A stretch of DNA of 64,000 bases, from NCBI RefSeq assembly GCF_003208055.1, contig NZ_QJUE01000004.1, positions 1 to 64,000 on the forward strand. Reading direction: 5' to 3'. The translations under genes and the position numbers were made by a program. Below are positions 52,308 to 62,287 of the stretch, in pieces. The notes under the pieces were generated by a model. It saw only the letters and a list, made by a program, of their open reading frames with translations. It was not told where the DNA came from and did no database searches. The DNA comes from Prochlorococcus marinus XMU1408. Lineage in GTDB: Bacteria > Cyanobacteriota > Cyanobacteriia > PCC-6307 > Cyanobiaceae. The first letter of the stretch is position 1, and every line of letters begins with the position of its first letter.

Positions 52308-53954
52308 ATGAAATACGATTTCAAAAGAGATTTAATCTGGTTAATCTTAAGGCCATGGATTTTAGTACCTAGATTTATTCAGATTGTCGGCGCTATATCT
52401 CTTCTTTTAGCAAGACTTATTTTTCAAGGTTCTAGTACTGATCAAAAGACCCAAAAGAGTCTCGCTAAATTTCTTCTTAATACACTTGTTGGTCTTGGTC
52501 CTTGTTTTATAAAAGTAGGCCAAGCACTATCTACAAGGCCAGATCTAATTAGAAAAGATTGGCTAGAGGAATTAACAAACTTACAAGACAACTTACCAGC
52601 TTTTTCTCACGAAAAAGCACTTGAAATTATTGAAAATGAGCTTGGGAGGCCAGCAAATCATCTTTTTGAAGAATTCCCATCAACACCAATAGCCTCAGCC
52701 AGTCTTGGACAAGTATATAAAGCCAGGTTAAGCAAAAACTATTGGGTAGCAGTAAAAGTCCAGAGACCTCTTCTGATTTTTAACATTAGAAGAGATATTG
52801 TAATTATTAAAATACTGGGTGTACTAAGTGCGCCAATACTACCTTTAAATCTTGGATTCGGGTTAGGTGAAATAATTGATGAATTTGGAAGAAGTTTATT
52901 TGATGAAGTTGATTACAAAAAAGAAGCAAAGAATGCTGAGAAATTTTCTACCCTTTTTCACGAAAACAAAGCAGTTACGATACCAAAAGTAGAAAGACAT
53001 TTATCATCCGTAAAAGTATTAACCACAAGCTGGATTGATGGTACAAAATTAAAAGATAGAAAAGAATTAATTACAAATAATTTAAATCCATCAAAAATAA
53101 TTAGAACTGGTGTTATCAGTGGAATTCAACAATTGTTGGAGTTCGGTTATTTTCATGCAGACCCTCATCCAGGAAACATGTTCGCTCTTAAAGGAAATAA
53201 TGGTGATTTAGGGAATATAGCCTACGTTGATTTTGGAATGATGGATTCAATATCAGAAGAAGATAGATTAACTCTTACGGGTGCAATTGTTCACCTTATT
53301 AATAATGATTTTTATGCTGTAGCTAAAGATTTTCAAAAGCTTGGTTTCCTAAGTGCAGAACAAGATTTAAAACCACTAGTACCTGTCTTAAAGGAAGTTC
53401 TAGGAAGTGCAATTGGAAAAGATGTTGCCTCATTTAACTTCAAAGAAATTACTAATAAATTTTCAGAGTTAATGTTTGATTACCCTTTTAGAGTTCCTGC
53501 AAGATTTGCCTTAATTATCAGAGCAGTAATTAGTCAAGAGGGACTTGCCTTAAGACTTGATCCTGATTTCAAAATTATTGACTTGGCATATCCTTATGTA
53601 GCCAAAAGATTACTAACTTCAGATACAAATGAGATGTTAAACATACTTTTAGACGTAATATTTGATCAGAATGGTCATATAAGAGTTGAGCGAGTAGAGA
53701 ATTTATTTGATGTATTAGTTCAAGACTCAACTACACCTGCAAAAGAGCTAATTCCTGTAGCAGGTGCAGGTCTTAAACTATTAACTAGTTCTAGAGGCTC
53801 ATTGGTTAGAAAAAACTTATTAATGAGTATTATTAAAGATGAGAAAATAGATACAAAAGATATGAAGCAATTAATCAAATTAGTACGAAAAACATTTAAT
53901 CCCTTAAAAATGGCTTCGGGCATTTTAAAACAAAATAATACACAAGTTGCATAG
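52308..53954 (+). CDS. ABC1/UbiB-family atypical kinase
   Basis: These membrane-linked kinase-like ATPases support quinone synthesis or other lipid transport in phototrophs. The 548-aa protein has the KxGQ motif GPCFIKVGQALSTRPDLIRK, the Ala-rich loop TPIASASLGQVYKARL, the VAIK-like VAVKVQRP, the catalytic HADPHPGNM and the DFG-like VDFGMMDSIS. Positively charged N- and hydrophobic segments precede the KxGQ motif. It is transcribed away from the decarboxylase. The exact quinone pathway step is unknown. Confidence 0.92.
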   Translation: MKYDFKRDLIWLILRPWILVPRFIQIVGAISLLLARLIFQGSSTDQKTQKSLAKFLLNTLVGLGPCFIKVGQALSTRPDLIRKDWLEELTNLQDNLPAFSHEKALEIIENELGRPANHLFEEFPSTPIASASLGQVYKARLSKNYWVAVKVQRPLLIFNIRRDIVIIKILGVLSAPILPLNLGFGLGEIIDEFGRSLFDEVDYKKEAKNAEKFSTLFHENKAVTIPKVERHLSSVKVLTTSWIDGTKLKDRKELITNNLNPSKIIRTGVISGIQQLLEFGYFHADPHPGNMFALKGNNGDLGNIAYVDFGMMDSISEEDRLTLTGAIVHLINNDFYAVAKDFQKLGFLSAEQDLKPLVPVLKEVLGSAIGKDVASFNFKEITNKFSELMFDYPFRVPARFALIIRAVISQEGLALRLDPDFKIIDLAYPYVAKRLLTSDTNEMLNILLDVIFDQNGHIRVERVENLFDVLVQDSTTPAKELIPVAGAGLKLLTSSRGSLVRKNLLMSIIKDEKIDTKDMKQLIKLVRKTFNPLKMASGILKQNNTQVA

Positions 53955-54004
53955 TTGATAAGTTTAAAATACAATAATTAAAAGCTTAAATCAAAATATT
54001 AAGA

Positions 54005-54463
54005 ATGTTTATCAACAATATTCTAGATCTACTCACATTCATAACTATTAATATAGAAAATGCGGACATTTCAAATATAGATGAATTTATTTCTGATTAT
54101 CAACAAATAAAACCCATTGAAGATCCAGTTTTTTGGATTTCTTGTGGGGCATTTATTTGTCTAATGTCTGGATTAATATTTGCCGATATAATGAAATCTA
54201 AATTACGTAATTGGTCAGCAGAAAAAATATCTCCTCTACCGCTGGAAAACCCCAGAACTATGTCAAGTTGGTTTTCATTCTTTACAGGCCTAACAATTAT
54301 TTTCGTAAGTGCCTTGAGTATAATAAACTTCTCAATAATTAAATCGCTTATATTTTCATCAATAATTTCCATACTTTTCGGCTTAAGCATGTGGAAAGCC
54401 ATTAAAGATTTATTGGTTCAAGTAGAGAATGGAACGATTAAGGAAATAGATGATTTTTTCTAA
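54005..54463 (+). CDS. Hypothetical membrane protein (152 aa)
   Basis: A 152-aa protein with three hydrophobic helices: PVFWISCGAFICLMSGLIFA, MSSWFSFFTGLTIIFVSALS and IIKSLIFSSIISILFGLSMW. The segments are separated by polar loops, with the acidic end IKEIDDFF. It follows the ABC1 kinase by 50 bases on the same strand. No family recognised. Confidence 0.55.
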   Translation: MFINNILDLLTFITINIENADISNIDEFISDYQQIKPIEDPVFWISCGAFICLMSGLIFADIMKSKLRNWSAEKISPLPLENPRTMSSWFSFFTGLTIIFVSALSIINFSIIKSLIFSSIISILFGLSMWKAIKDLLVQVENGTIKEIDDFF

Positions 54464-54534
54464 TAAAAAATATTATCTCTAGTCTTCAATTTTAATTAGG
54501 TTAATATTAAAATGAGAAATTTAATTTAAATTTA

Positions 54535-55248
54535 ATGTCACTTAGTAGACTACAAAAAATAATATCTGAATCAGGCCTTTTATCAAGACGAAAAGCTGAT
54601 TCACTAATTAAACAAGGTAGAGTTACTTTAAATGGTAGAAAAGCAATTATCGGAGAGAAAGCTGATCCTTTATCTGATCATATTTTAGTTGATGGTAAAG
54701 ATCTACCTGATAAGGTTAATTATAAAGTTATACTATTAAACAAACCTCCTGGAATAATATCTAGCTGTAAAGATAATCATGGAAGGGAAACAATATTAAG
54801 CTTAATCCCTGAACATCTTCGTCATGGCATACATCCTGTAGGTCGATTAGATTCATATAGCAGAGGAGCAATTCTGTTGACTAACAATGGAGAATTAACT
54901 CTGAGACTTACTCATCCCAAGTACTCACATACAAAAACATATCTTGTTTGGGTAAGTGGCCAACCTAGTCAATTAATTTTAGATAATTGGAGGAAAGGAA
55001 TATCACTTGATGGAAAAATGACAATGCCAGCGACTATAAAAGTGAAAGAAGTTATGAACAATAAAACACTTCTTAAAGTGACGATGAAAGAGGGGCGTAA
55101 TCGACAAATCAGAAAATTAGCTGCCATTTTTGGACATCCTGTCAAGGATCTACAACGGATAGCGATCGCAAATATAAAATTGAATGGCTTACAAGAAGGG
55201 AAATGGCGTGAATTAAACTCAAGCGAATGGATTTCGATTCTTAATTAG
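54535..55248 (+). CDS. Pseudouridine synthase (RsuA/RluB family)
   Basis: The 237-aa product has an N-terminal S4 RNA-binding domain (LSRLQKIISESGLLSRRKAD, VTLNGRKAIIG) and the catalytic block PVGRLDSYSRGAILLTNNGE with the invariant Asp. The C-terminal motif MKEGRNRQIRKLAAIFGHPV is also present. It modifies 16S or 23S rRNA; RsuA, RluB and RluE cannot be separated by eye. Length is normal. It is 15 bases before the RodZ-like gene. Confidence 0.92.
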   Translation: MSLSRLQKIISESGLLSRRKADSLIKQGRVTLNGRKAIIGEKADPLSDHILVDGKDLPDKVNYKVILLNKPPGIISSCKDNHGRETILSLIPEHLRHGIHPVGRLDSYSRGAILLTNNGELTLRLTHPKYSHTKTYLVWVSGQPSQLILDNWRKGISLDGKMTMPATIKVKEVMNNKTLLKVTMKEGRNRQIRKLAAIFGHPVKDLQRIAIANIKLNGLQEGKWRELNSSEWISILN

Positions 55249-55263
55249 AATTATAATAATTTT

Positions 55264-55782
55264 ATGGCTTTAACATTTCCGTTTAAAAAGAAATCATCAA
55301 ACTTGTCAAATTTGCATGACGAACCAGATCCTGATTATGATTTTTTAAAAGCAATAAATCTATTTAAATCTCAAAGAAAGAAATTTGAAGTTTCATTAGA
55401 AGAATTGTCAGAGAAGACAAAGATCTCAAAGAATGTACTAATAGCAATAGAAAATGGATGGAAAAAATATCTCCCAGAAGCAACATATTTAATTTCAATG
55501 ATCAAAAAACTTGAAATTGAGCTTAAGTTAGAGAAAGGAAGTTTAAATGGTCTATTAAACCAAAAAGTTACTGTAAATAGTCTATCTAAATTTAAATTTA
55601 ATTTTATAAATATAGACTTTCTAAATAGCTGGGTTGGGAGTTTATTATATATTATTACTATGCTTTTATCAATATTTGCAATAAATTTCCAACAAGAATA
55701 CCTTCTAAAGATACATAGTATATCCACTGAACCAATTATCCTAAATGATCCTGAGAAACCGAATGAAGATATAAATCAATAG
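55264..55782 (+). CDS. RodZ-like HTH membrane protein
   Basis: The 172-aa protein has an N-terminal helix-turn-helix of the RodZ type (about 39-62: FEVSLEELSEKTKISKNVLI, AIENGWKKYLP). A membrane helix follows (about 120-142: SWVGSLLYIITMLLSIFAIN), then a short periplasmic end. RodZ tethers MreB to the cell membrane and shapes rods; Prochlorococcus is coccoid and may have a reduced role. The protein is shorter than E. coli RodZ. It is convergent with malQ. Confidence 0.7.
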   Translation: MALTFPFKKKSSNLSNLHDEPDPDYDFLKAINLFKSQRKKFEVSLEELSEKTKISKNVLIAIENGWKKYLPEATYLISMIKKLEIELKLEKGSLNGLLNQKVTVNSLSKFKFNFINIDFLNSWVGSLLYIITMLLSIFAINFQQEYLLKIHSISTEPIILNDPEKPNEDINQ

Positions 55783-55798
55783 CTATTATTTAAAATAT

Positions 55799-57289
55799 TC
55801 AACGTTTATATCTTTTAGCTAAATTACCATATTTGTACAAAGCCTCTTTTATATTTAAATCATATTTGTTTAATCGCCATGACCAATTCCCTTCGATTGT
55901 TCCAGGCTTATTTAATCGAGAACAATCATCAAGATTTAATAAATCTTGCATAGGAGCTACGAATAGTTTTGCTCTCGTATTCATTCCAACACTAATCAAG
56001 TCCCAAGAAGAAAAGTTATCAGAATCACGAATAATATTTTTAATTTGTTCTTTTTTATCTTGATCTATTTCTTTCCACCAACCAAGAGAAGTTGAATTAT
56101 CGTGAGTTCCTGTATAAACAATCCAATTTTCATCTTTAATATTCTCTGGTAAATAGGGATTATTTAAATTCCCATCAAAAGCAAATTGGAGTATCTTCAT
56201 TCCAGCCAATTCATAATCATCTCTTAACTTTTCAACTTTTGAAGTTATAAGACCTAAATCTTCTGCAACTAGAGGAAGTGAGCCTCCACAATCTTTTTTT
56301 ATTAAACCAAGTATCTCCTTTCCAGGAGAGGGCAACCAAAATCCATTCTCTGCTGTTTTGTCTTTTCCGGGAATAGCCCAAAAAGCTTCTAAAGCACGAA
56401 AATGATCAAGACGTAAAAAATCAACCTGATCTAAGTGTCTTGAAATTCTTTTTCTCCACCATCTGTATTTATTTGCCTTATGCCTGCTCCAACGATAAAC
56501 AGGATTTCCCCAAAGTTGTCCAGTCTCAGAAAAATAATCAGGAGGGACTCCACTTTGAAGGTATGTCTCTGAAGTGGTTAAAATAGAAAATAATGATCGA
56601 TTACTCCATACATCTGCACTGTCTTTAGATACATAAAAAGGAACATCTCCAAATAAAAAAATTCCTAATTTATTTGCAAGTTTTCTTATTGATTTCCACT
56701 GCCTATCTAAATGCCATTGGATCAGGTTATGACCTAATAACTCTTTTTGATAATCTATTTTCCATTCTGCTAATTCATGCTTATCATATACAGCAAAATT
56801 TTCAGGCCATTCCCACCATGGAAGATTATTATTCTGAATCCTTAATTCCATGAAAATGGAATGATCATCTAACCAAAATTGCTTTTTACACCAAAATTCA
56901 AATTCCTCTTTAATAGTAGTATCTTGTTTTTCCCAATTATCAATCAAAGAAGAACTTAAAACTTTAACTTTTGAATTAGCTAATTGAAAATCAACTCTTT
57001 TTTCAAAACCCTCAAATTCAGAGGCAAATTTTTTTATATTTCCAGCTAAAAAGCCATCTCTCACTAAATCATTTTCATCTAGGAACCAAGGATTAAAAGC
57101 GAAACTAGAAGGAGAACTATATGGGGAACCTAGAGGATCTGGGGGTGCGAGAGGCAGAAATTGCCATACTCCTATTCCATTTTCAGCTAGGCCATTAAGC
57201 CATGCTCTAGCTGGGCTTCCAAAAGTACCGCAAATAGGGCTATCAGGTAATGAGGTTGGATGAAGTAGGATTCCTGAATTTCTTTCCAA
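55799..57289 (-). CDS. malQ: 4-alpha-glucanotransferase
   Basis: MalQ (amylomaltase/disproportionating enzyme) rearranges alpha-1,4 glucans in glycogen breakdown. The 496-aa product has the GH77 pattern: RNSGILLHPTSLPDSPICGT, FGDVPFYVSKDSADVWSNRS, DFLRLDHFRALEAFWAIPG with the nucleophile Asp, PLVAEDLGLI with the acid, and VYTGTHDNSTSLGW. Length is normal. It is the last gene on the left of the 767-base gap before prs. Confidence 0.95.
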   Translation of the reverse strand: MERNSGILLHPTSLPDSPICGTFGSPARAWLNGLAENGIGVWQFLPLAPPDPLGSPYSSPSSFAFNPWFLDENDLVRDGFLAGNIKKFASEFEGFEKRVDFQLANSKVKVLSSSLIDNWEKQDTTIKEEFEFWCKKQFWLDDHSIFMELRIQNNNLPWWEWPENFAVYDKHELAEWKIDYQKELLGHNLIQWHLDRQWKSIRKLANKLGIFLFGDVPFYVSKDSADVWSNRSLFSILTTSETYLQSGVPPDYFSETGQLWGNPVYRWSRHKANKYRWWRKRISRHLDQVDFLRLDHFRALEAFWAIPGKDKTAENGFWLPSPGKEILGLIKKDCGGSLPLVAEDLGLITSKVEKLRDDYELAGMKILQFAFDGNLNNPYLPENIKDENWIVYTGTHDNSTSLGWWKEIDQDKKEQIKNIIRDSDNFSSWDLISVGMNTRAKLFVAPMQDLLNLDDCSRLNKPGTIEGNWSWRLNKYDLNIKEALYKYGNLAKRYKR

Positions 57290-57792
57290 TTTTCACTTTG
57301 TGTTATGCCTGAAAAATAGAAAAGAAATACTAATAAAGCTATTTTTTTAATAGATTCAAAATTAATCGCGAATCGAAATAGAAAATCTTTTAGTTAAATA
57401 TCTTGGAAATTCAATTTATGGTATAGAGCTTACTTAAAGTTTCTCTTTAACTAAACAACAAATTTATAATAAAAATATGAATTAAATTATTCAATAAAAA
57501 AACAAGGTTTTTCCTAGATAAAAGCTACAACTTTAATGTCCCTTTTTCCTTTAATTAGATTATTTTTGATGTGACTTCATTGGCTTCTGAATGAAGCCAT
57601 CAAAACTAGAAAAGGACTTTTTTAATCTTCCTCTCAAATTCCTCCGACTTTTAGACACAAGCAAAAGAAACAAATAACGCTTTCAATAATGAATAAGTTA
57701 AAAACATTGATCAAGAAGTATCTCCTAAAGTAAATGATTTATCAAAAAAACTAATAGGTATATATTAAACCCTGTATTCCTCCAACCATGCT

Positions 57793-57817
57793 CCCATGCA
57801 TGGGAATTTCCATGCAT
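57793..57817. repeat. Nested palindromes (CCCATGCATGGG and ATGCATGG stem)
   Basis: A 12-bp perfect palindrome overlaps an 8-bp stem with a 6-base loop. It could form two alternative hairpins in RNA or be a protein-binding site. Confidence 0.5.
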
Positions 57818-57883
57818 CTTCTTCATTTAGAAGAATTTATCCATTACCAGGTCATATTCTAAAGTTTTCAAAAGGAAACTCTT

Positions 57884-57922
57884 ATGAAAAGATTTCTATT
57901 ACGTCACGACCCCAAACAATAG
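57884..57922 (+). CDS. 12-codon ORF with strong ribosome-binding site (leader peptide?)
   Basis: MKRFLLRHDPKQ is preceded by AAAAGGAAACTCTT, a very good Shine-Dalgarno at ideal spacing. The ORF is too short to be a normal protein. It lies 135 bases before prs, as a leader peptide could. A second tiny ORF of 24 codons (57788-57862) is just upstream. No known family. Confidence 0.25.
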   Translation: MKRFLLRHDPKQ

Positions 57923-58056
57923 ACGCTGCAAGGATTTCTTACTTTACCTGAGAAAATTAGAGCTCCAAAGAATTAATTAAAAAACAGTTTTTTCATGATC
58001 ATGTAACGAACATAAAGGTAGATTAGTAAATGTAATTTCTTGCTTGCGGTGGAACC

Positions 58057-59052
58057 GTGACCAGTTTTATCACTGCAGCACATCCTGAAAATACTAGTCT
58101 CACTCATGACACTAATAGGCTCAGGTTAATCAGTGGGACATCTAATACAGCATTAGCCAAAGAGATTGCCACATATATGGGGATAACAAATGTCCCTCTG
58201 GTTTCAAAAAGATTTGCGGATGGTGAGCTCTATGTCCAAATCCAGCAATCAATTAGAGGATGCGATGTCTTTCTAATACAACCAACTTGTGCTCCTGTAA
58301 ATGACAGTTTAATGGAGCTGATGATCATGGTTGATGCTTGCAAAAGAGCTTCTGCAAGACAAATTACAGCCGTAATACCATACTTTGGTTATGCCAGAGC
58401 AGACAGAAAAACCGCAGGAAGGGAGTCAATAACCGCAAAACTCACAGCAAATATTCTTGTCAAATCAGGCGTTGATAGAGTACTTGCGATGGATTTACAT
58501 TCAGCTCAAATACAAGGTTATTTTGATATCCCCTGTGATCACATATATGGTTCACCAGTTTTAGTGGATTATTTATCAACTATGCAGCTTGAAGAAATCG
58601 TAGTCGTCTCTCCTGACGTAGGAGGCGTGGCCAGAGCAAGAGCTTTTGCAAAACAAATGAAAGATTCACCCCTCGCGATTATTGATAAAAGGCGCTCAGG
58701 TCATAATGTGGCTGAAAGCCTTACAGTTATTGGAGAAGTTTCTGGGAAAACAGCCATATTAATTGATGATATGATTGACACTGGTGGAACTATTTGTGCA
58801 GGAGCTGAATTATTAAGAAAAGAAGGTGCAAACAAAGTTATTGCATGTGCATCTCATGCTGTATTCTCTCCACCTGCTTATGACAGACTTTCAAAAAAGG
58901 ATCTTTTTGAACAAGTTATTGTAACTAACAGTATTCCAGTCCCAAATAATCAACATTTCACACAATTAAAAGTTTTATCAGTTGCAAATATGCTTGGAGA
59001 AGCTATATGGAGAATTCACGAAGAAAGTTCTGTAAGTTCTATGTTTAGATAA
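58057..59052 (+). CDS. prs: Ribose-phosphate pyrophosphokinase
   Basis: Prs makes phosphoribosyl pyrophosphate for nucleotides, histidine, tryptophan and NAD. The 331-aa product has RLRLISGTSNTALAKEIATY, the block KRFADGELYVQIQQSIRGCD, YFGYARADRKTAGRESITAK (ATP loop), MDLHSAQIQGYFDIP and the PRPP-binding ILIDDMIDTGGTICAGAELL. It starts at GTG with about 20 extra residues compared with the usual N-terminus. A long structured gap precedes it. Confidence 0.97.
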   Translation: MTSFITAAHPENTSLTHDTNRLRLISGTSNTALAKEIATYMGITNVPLVSKRFADGELYVQIQQSIRGCDVFLIQPTCAPVNDSLMELMIMVDACKRASARQITAVIPYFGYARADRKTAGRESITAKLTANILVKSGVDRVLAMDLHSAQIQGYFDIPCDHIYGSPVLVDYLSTMQLEEIVVVSPDVGGVARARAFAKQMKDSPLAIIDKRRSGHNVAESLTVIGEVSGKTAILIDDMIDTGGTICAGAELLRKEGANKVIACASHAVFSPPAYDRLSKKDLFEQVIVTNSIPVPNNQHFTQLKVLSVANMLGEAIWRIHEESSVSSMFR

Positions 59053-59061
59053 TTTACTAAA

Positions 59062-61677
59062 TTACTTCAACATAAGTTCGACTACCTCCTTAGTATTCGA
59101 TGATATATTTGCTTGATTTATTTTTATAATTGCTTTATACATCTCTTCCTTATTTTTATCTTTATAAGATTTCCATTTACTATAAACTTTGACTATTCTT
59201 GAAGCCGTTATTGGATTAATTTTATCTAATTCTATTAATTTCTCTGCCATAAACAAATAGCCTTTTCCATCTAAAGAATGAAATAATTCAATGTTTTTAC
59301 TAAATCCTCCTAAAACAGCACGAATTGAATTAGGAGCCTTCCAATCAAATTTAGGATGAGAAAGTAAATTCTCAATAATATCAATTCCTTGTTTATTAGG
59401 CCTGGAGGCCTCATAAGAGAACCATGAGTCCAAAACCACCGGATTATCACTCCAAGCTTCATAAAATAAATTAGAAGCTTCCTTTGTTTCAGGGCAATCA
59501 AGTGACTTTAATGCATTAAGAGCTGCCCTTGAAATAGTCATTGAAGAATTAGCGATTGAGTCAACACAAATTCTTTTTACTTTCATATCCCCTGCAAGTG
59601 CTAAATAAGTCCATATTGTTCCTAATATTTTTCTCTCGCCTTTCCCCATGGGCCACACCTGGTTAATATTTACTAATACTTGTTCAGATAATATTCTTAA
59701 ATCCTCAAGAATATTATTACCAATTGCGACTTCAAAGTTTACAGACTCTTTATAAATAGAAATAGGGTCTACTTTTTTAAACATAGATTCCAACTCAGAA
59801 AAGCCAGGTATTGTTAAAAGCTTTGCTAAGAAAAAAGGATCATTTATTCCTAAAGATTTGATTGACTGTTTAATAGCATTATAAAAACTATCTTCTAATG
59901 AATAATTTGTTGTATTTTCAATCCTAGATTTAATTATCTTACGCATCAAAAACTGACCAGAATCCCACCTTGTAAAATAATCATTATCATTTAAAAAAAG
60001 GAAAAGATAGTCATCTATTGATAAATCAGATTCCCAAAGAACTGGAGAAGAGAATCGTCTAAATATAGATAAAATAGGAGTTTTCTTCTCATCAGATAAA
60101 ATATTAATTTGTAGATTCTTTTTATGTTTATCTAATACAAATAAATTATCCTTTGCAAAAGTCTTGCCTTCTTTTTCACTGCTATAACAAGAATAAAGAA
60201 TTGGGATAACCATTTCAACATTATCATTAGCCATACCATGATCTATTACTTGTTCAAATGAAACATTTAAAATTGAATTATTTGAATCCCAAGATTGACT
60301 TATATAAACCTTTGGTGTCCCTGACTTGTAATACCAATTCTTAAATTTTTCAACATCAAAATTACAATTTTCTTCTTCAACATAAGCACCTTTTATTATT
60401 GAAGAAATGAAATCCTCTGTAGTAGCTGCACAACCATCGAAAGTATCAATATAATTTTTAAAACCTTTCATGAATTTTTCAGATCCAATTAAAAGTTCAA
60501 TCATTCTTATTAACTCAGCACCTTTTTCATATATTGTCGTTGTATAAAAATTATCTATAGCAACATATTCTTTAGGCTTCACAGCATGTGATGTGGGTCC
60601 CTTATCTTCCGCAAACTGAAAGTTTCGAAGAAAGGAAACATCCTCGATTCTTTTTATACCAGAATTATGAAGATCAGAAGTAAAAGATTGGTCTCTGAAT
60701 ACTGTCAATCCCTCCTTTAAAGATAGCTGAAACCAATCTCGACATGTAATCCTATTACCAGTCCAATTATGAAAATACTCATGGGCAATTACACTTTCTA
60801 TCCTCTCTAATTCATCATCGGTTGCAGTTTTTGAATCAGCCAATACCAATTTAGAATTAAAAATATTTAATCCCTTATTTTCCATTGCTCCCATATTAAA
60901 ATGTCTTACGGCAACAATCTTATATTCATCTAAATCATACTCAAGGCCATATTTATCTTCATCCCATTTCATTGCTTTTTTTAGTGAGCTTATAGCGTGT
61001 TGTGTATATTTTTCATCTCCACGCTCAACATATATTTTAATAGAAATTAGTCTTCCAGTATTTGTTATATATTTATCAGATACTTTGTTTAAATCACCAG
61101 CCACTAAAGCAAATAAATAGCAAGGTTTAGGGAAAGGATCTTCCCAAATAATTTCATGTCTATTATTATTTAAATCATCAGAATATTTCATATTCCCATT
61201 TGACAATAATACAGGATAAGAGAGTTTATCGGCTTCTATCCTTACTGTATATTTGCTTAAAACATCAGGTCTATCAGGATGAAAACATATATTTCTAAAG
61301 CCTTCAGCTTCGCATTGGGTAGTAAGCATTCCAGAACTTAAATACAAGCCTTCTAATGAGGTATTATTGAAAGGATCAATTTTAGATTTTATTTTTAATT
61401 CAAATTCAGATAGTGGAGGATTATGAATAACCAAAAGATTATCCGAAAGAATATATTCTGCCCGAGCCAATTCATCATCATTAATTGATATAGATAATAA
61501 TTTAATTTGATTACCTTGAAGAATAAGATTTGAAGTTTGTTTTGCCTTTGGTTTGATTATCATCGAAACTTGGACAAAAACATATTCCTTACAAATATTA
61601 AAGTCTAAATTTATAGTTGGTATTAAGAATGGATATTCAATATAATCTGATAATTTAATTGATTTTTGAGTTAACAT
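59062..61677 (-). CDS. pepN: Aminopeptidase N (M1 family)
   Basis: A zinc peptidase that trims N-terminal residues from cytoplasmic peptides. The 871-aa protein has the substrate-binding GAMEN motif (HFNMGAMENKGLNIFNSKLV) and the zinc site HEYFHNWTGNRI with the third ligand Glu in SLKEGLTVFRDQSF. It also has the E. coli-type PepN C-terminal helical domain. Length is typical. It is convergent with prs (10 bases apart). Confidence 0.96.
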   Translation of the reverse strand: MLTQKSIKLSDYIEYPFLIPTINLDFNICKEYVFVQVSMIIKPKAKQTSNLILQGNQIKLLSISINDDELARAEYILSDNLLVIHNPPLSEFELKIKSKIDPFNNTSLEGLYLSSGMLTTQCEAEGFRNICFHPDRPDVLSKYTVRIEADKLSYPVLLSNGNMKYSDDLNNNRHEIIWEDPFPKPCYLFALVAGDLNKVSDKYITNTGRLISIKIYVERGDEKYTQHAISSLKKAMKWDEDKYGLEYDLDEYKIVAVRHFNMGAMENKGLNIFNSKLVLADSKTATDDELERIESVIAHEYFHNWTGNRITCRDWFQLSLKEGLTVFRDQSFTSDLHNSGIKRIEDVSFLRNFQFAEDKGPTSHAVKPKEYVAIDNFYTTTIYEKGAELIRMIELLIGSEKFMKGFKNYIDTFDGCAATTEDFISSIIKGAYVEEENCNFDVEKFKNWYYKSGTPKVYISQSWDSNNSILNVSFEQVIDHGMANDNVEMVIPILYSCYSSEKEGKTFAKDNLFVLDKHKKNLQINILSDEKKTPILSIFRRFSSPVLWESDLSIDDYLFLFLNDNDYFTRWDSGQFLMRKIIKSRIENTTNYSLEDSFYNAIKQSIKSLGINDPFFLAKLLTIPGFSELESMFKKVDPISIYKESVNFEVAIGNNILEDLRILSEQVLVNINQVWPMGKGERKILGTIWTYLALAGDMKVKRICVDSIANSSMTISRAALNALKSLDCPETKEASNLFYEAWSDNPVVLDSWFSYEASRPNKQGIDIIENLLSHPKFDWKAPNSIRAVLGGFSKNIELFHSLDGKGYLFMAEKLIELDKINPITASRIVKVYSKWKSYKDKNKEEMYKAIIKINQANISSNTKEVVELMLK

Positions 61678-61710
61678 TATTAAATAATTTTTTGAATATA
61701 AAAAATAAAT

Positions 61711-62172
61711 TTAATTATTTTGATTTAATTTCTCTACAGCTTCTAGAAATTTTTCCTTATCCTCTTCAGGGACTTGATCCGGGCAAAGCTGTATAGCTCC
61801 TTCAATCACTTGCAAATAAGATCCTTGATAAATTTGTTCATTAGTCAACTTTTTATCACCTATCTCTTCTATAAGACCTCCATGTTTTTTAGAAACTAAT
61901 AAAGCAAAGTTATTAGAAGCAATTGAAATTGACTTTGAAAATTGAACTTCTGCTTGCCTTGCAAGACAGAAATAACTAATGCCAATTTGCCTATATAAAT
62001 TCATGTCTTCACGACTCGCAGGACTAAAATTAATATTATTTTTGTTAGAATTGTTATTAGTTGGATTAGACTCTGACTTTATGGAAGAATTACAACTTGA
62101 TAAAAGTATTGAAGCAAAAAAAATAGATATAGCCAAGATCCTTTTTCTTGGTGAGTTTTTCATTTTTCTCAA
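61711..62172 (-). CDS. Conserved hypothetical lipoprotein
   Basis: The 153-aa product has a lipoprotein signal (KRILAISIFFASILLSSCNS); Cys27 in LSSC is the likely lipid site. The start may be M4. A low-complexity Asn/Ser linker (NPTNNNSNKNNINFS) is followed by a helical domain (REDMNLYRQIGISYFCLARQ, LQVIEGAIQLCPDQVPEEDK) with two Cys. It sits upstream of pepN on the same strand with a gap of 33 bases. Function unknown. Confidence 0.65.
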   Translation of the reverse strand: MRKMKNSPRKRILAISIFFASILLSSCNSSIKSESNPTNNNSNKNNINFSPASREDMNLYRQIGISYFCLARQAEVQFSKSISIASNNFALLVSKKHGGLIEEIGDKKLTNEQIYQGSYLQVIEGAIQLCPDQVPEEDKEKFLEAVEKLNQNN

Positions 62173-62287
62173 GTGATTTTAATTCGTAAAGATCTTATGC
62201 AGCAAAGAATTAATCAAAAATTCTTCACTTGCAAATCAAAAACATAATATTGTATGAAGGTCTGTGCAAATAGATTTAATCAACTAC

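Larger units (their letters stand above)
57290..58056. other. Long gap between malQ and prs with small hairpins
   Basis: I see no long ORF in these 767 bases. A hairpin TGGCTTC/GAAGCCA is at about 57573-57591. A CCCATGCATGGG palindrome lies at 57793-57804 and an ATGCATGG/CCATGCAT stem at 57796-57817. Two small ORFs and a good ribosome-binding site lie near 57788-57922. The final 130 bases before prs probably hold its promoter. Confidence 0.55.
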
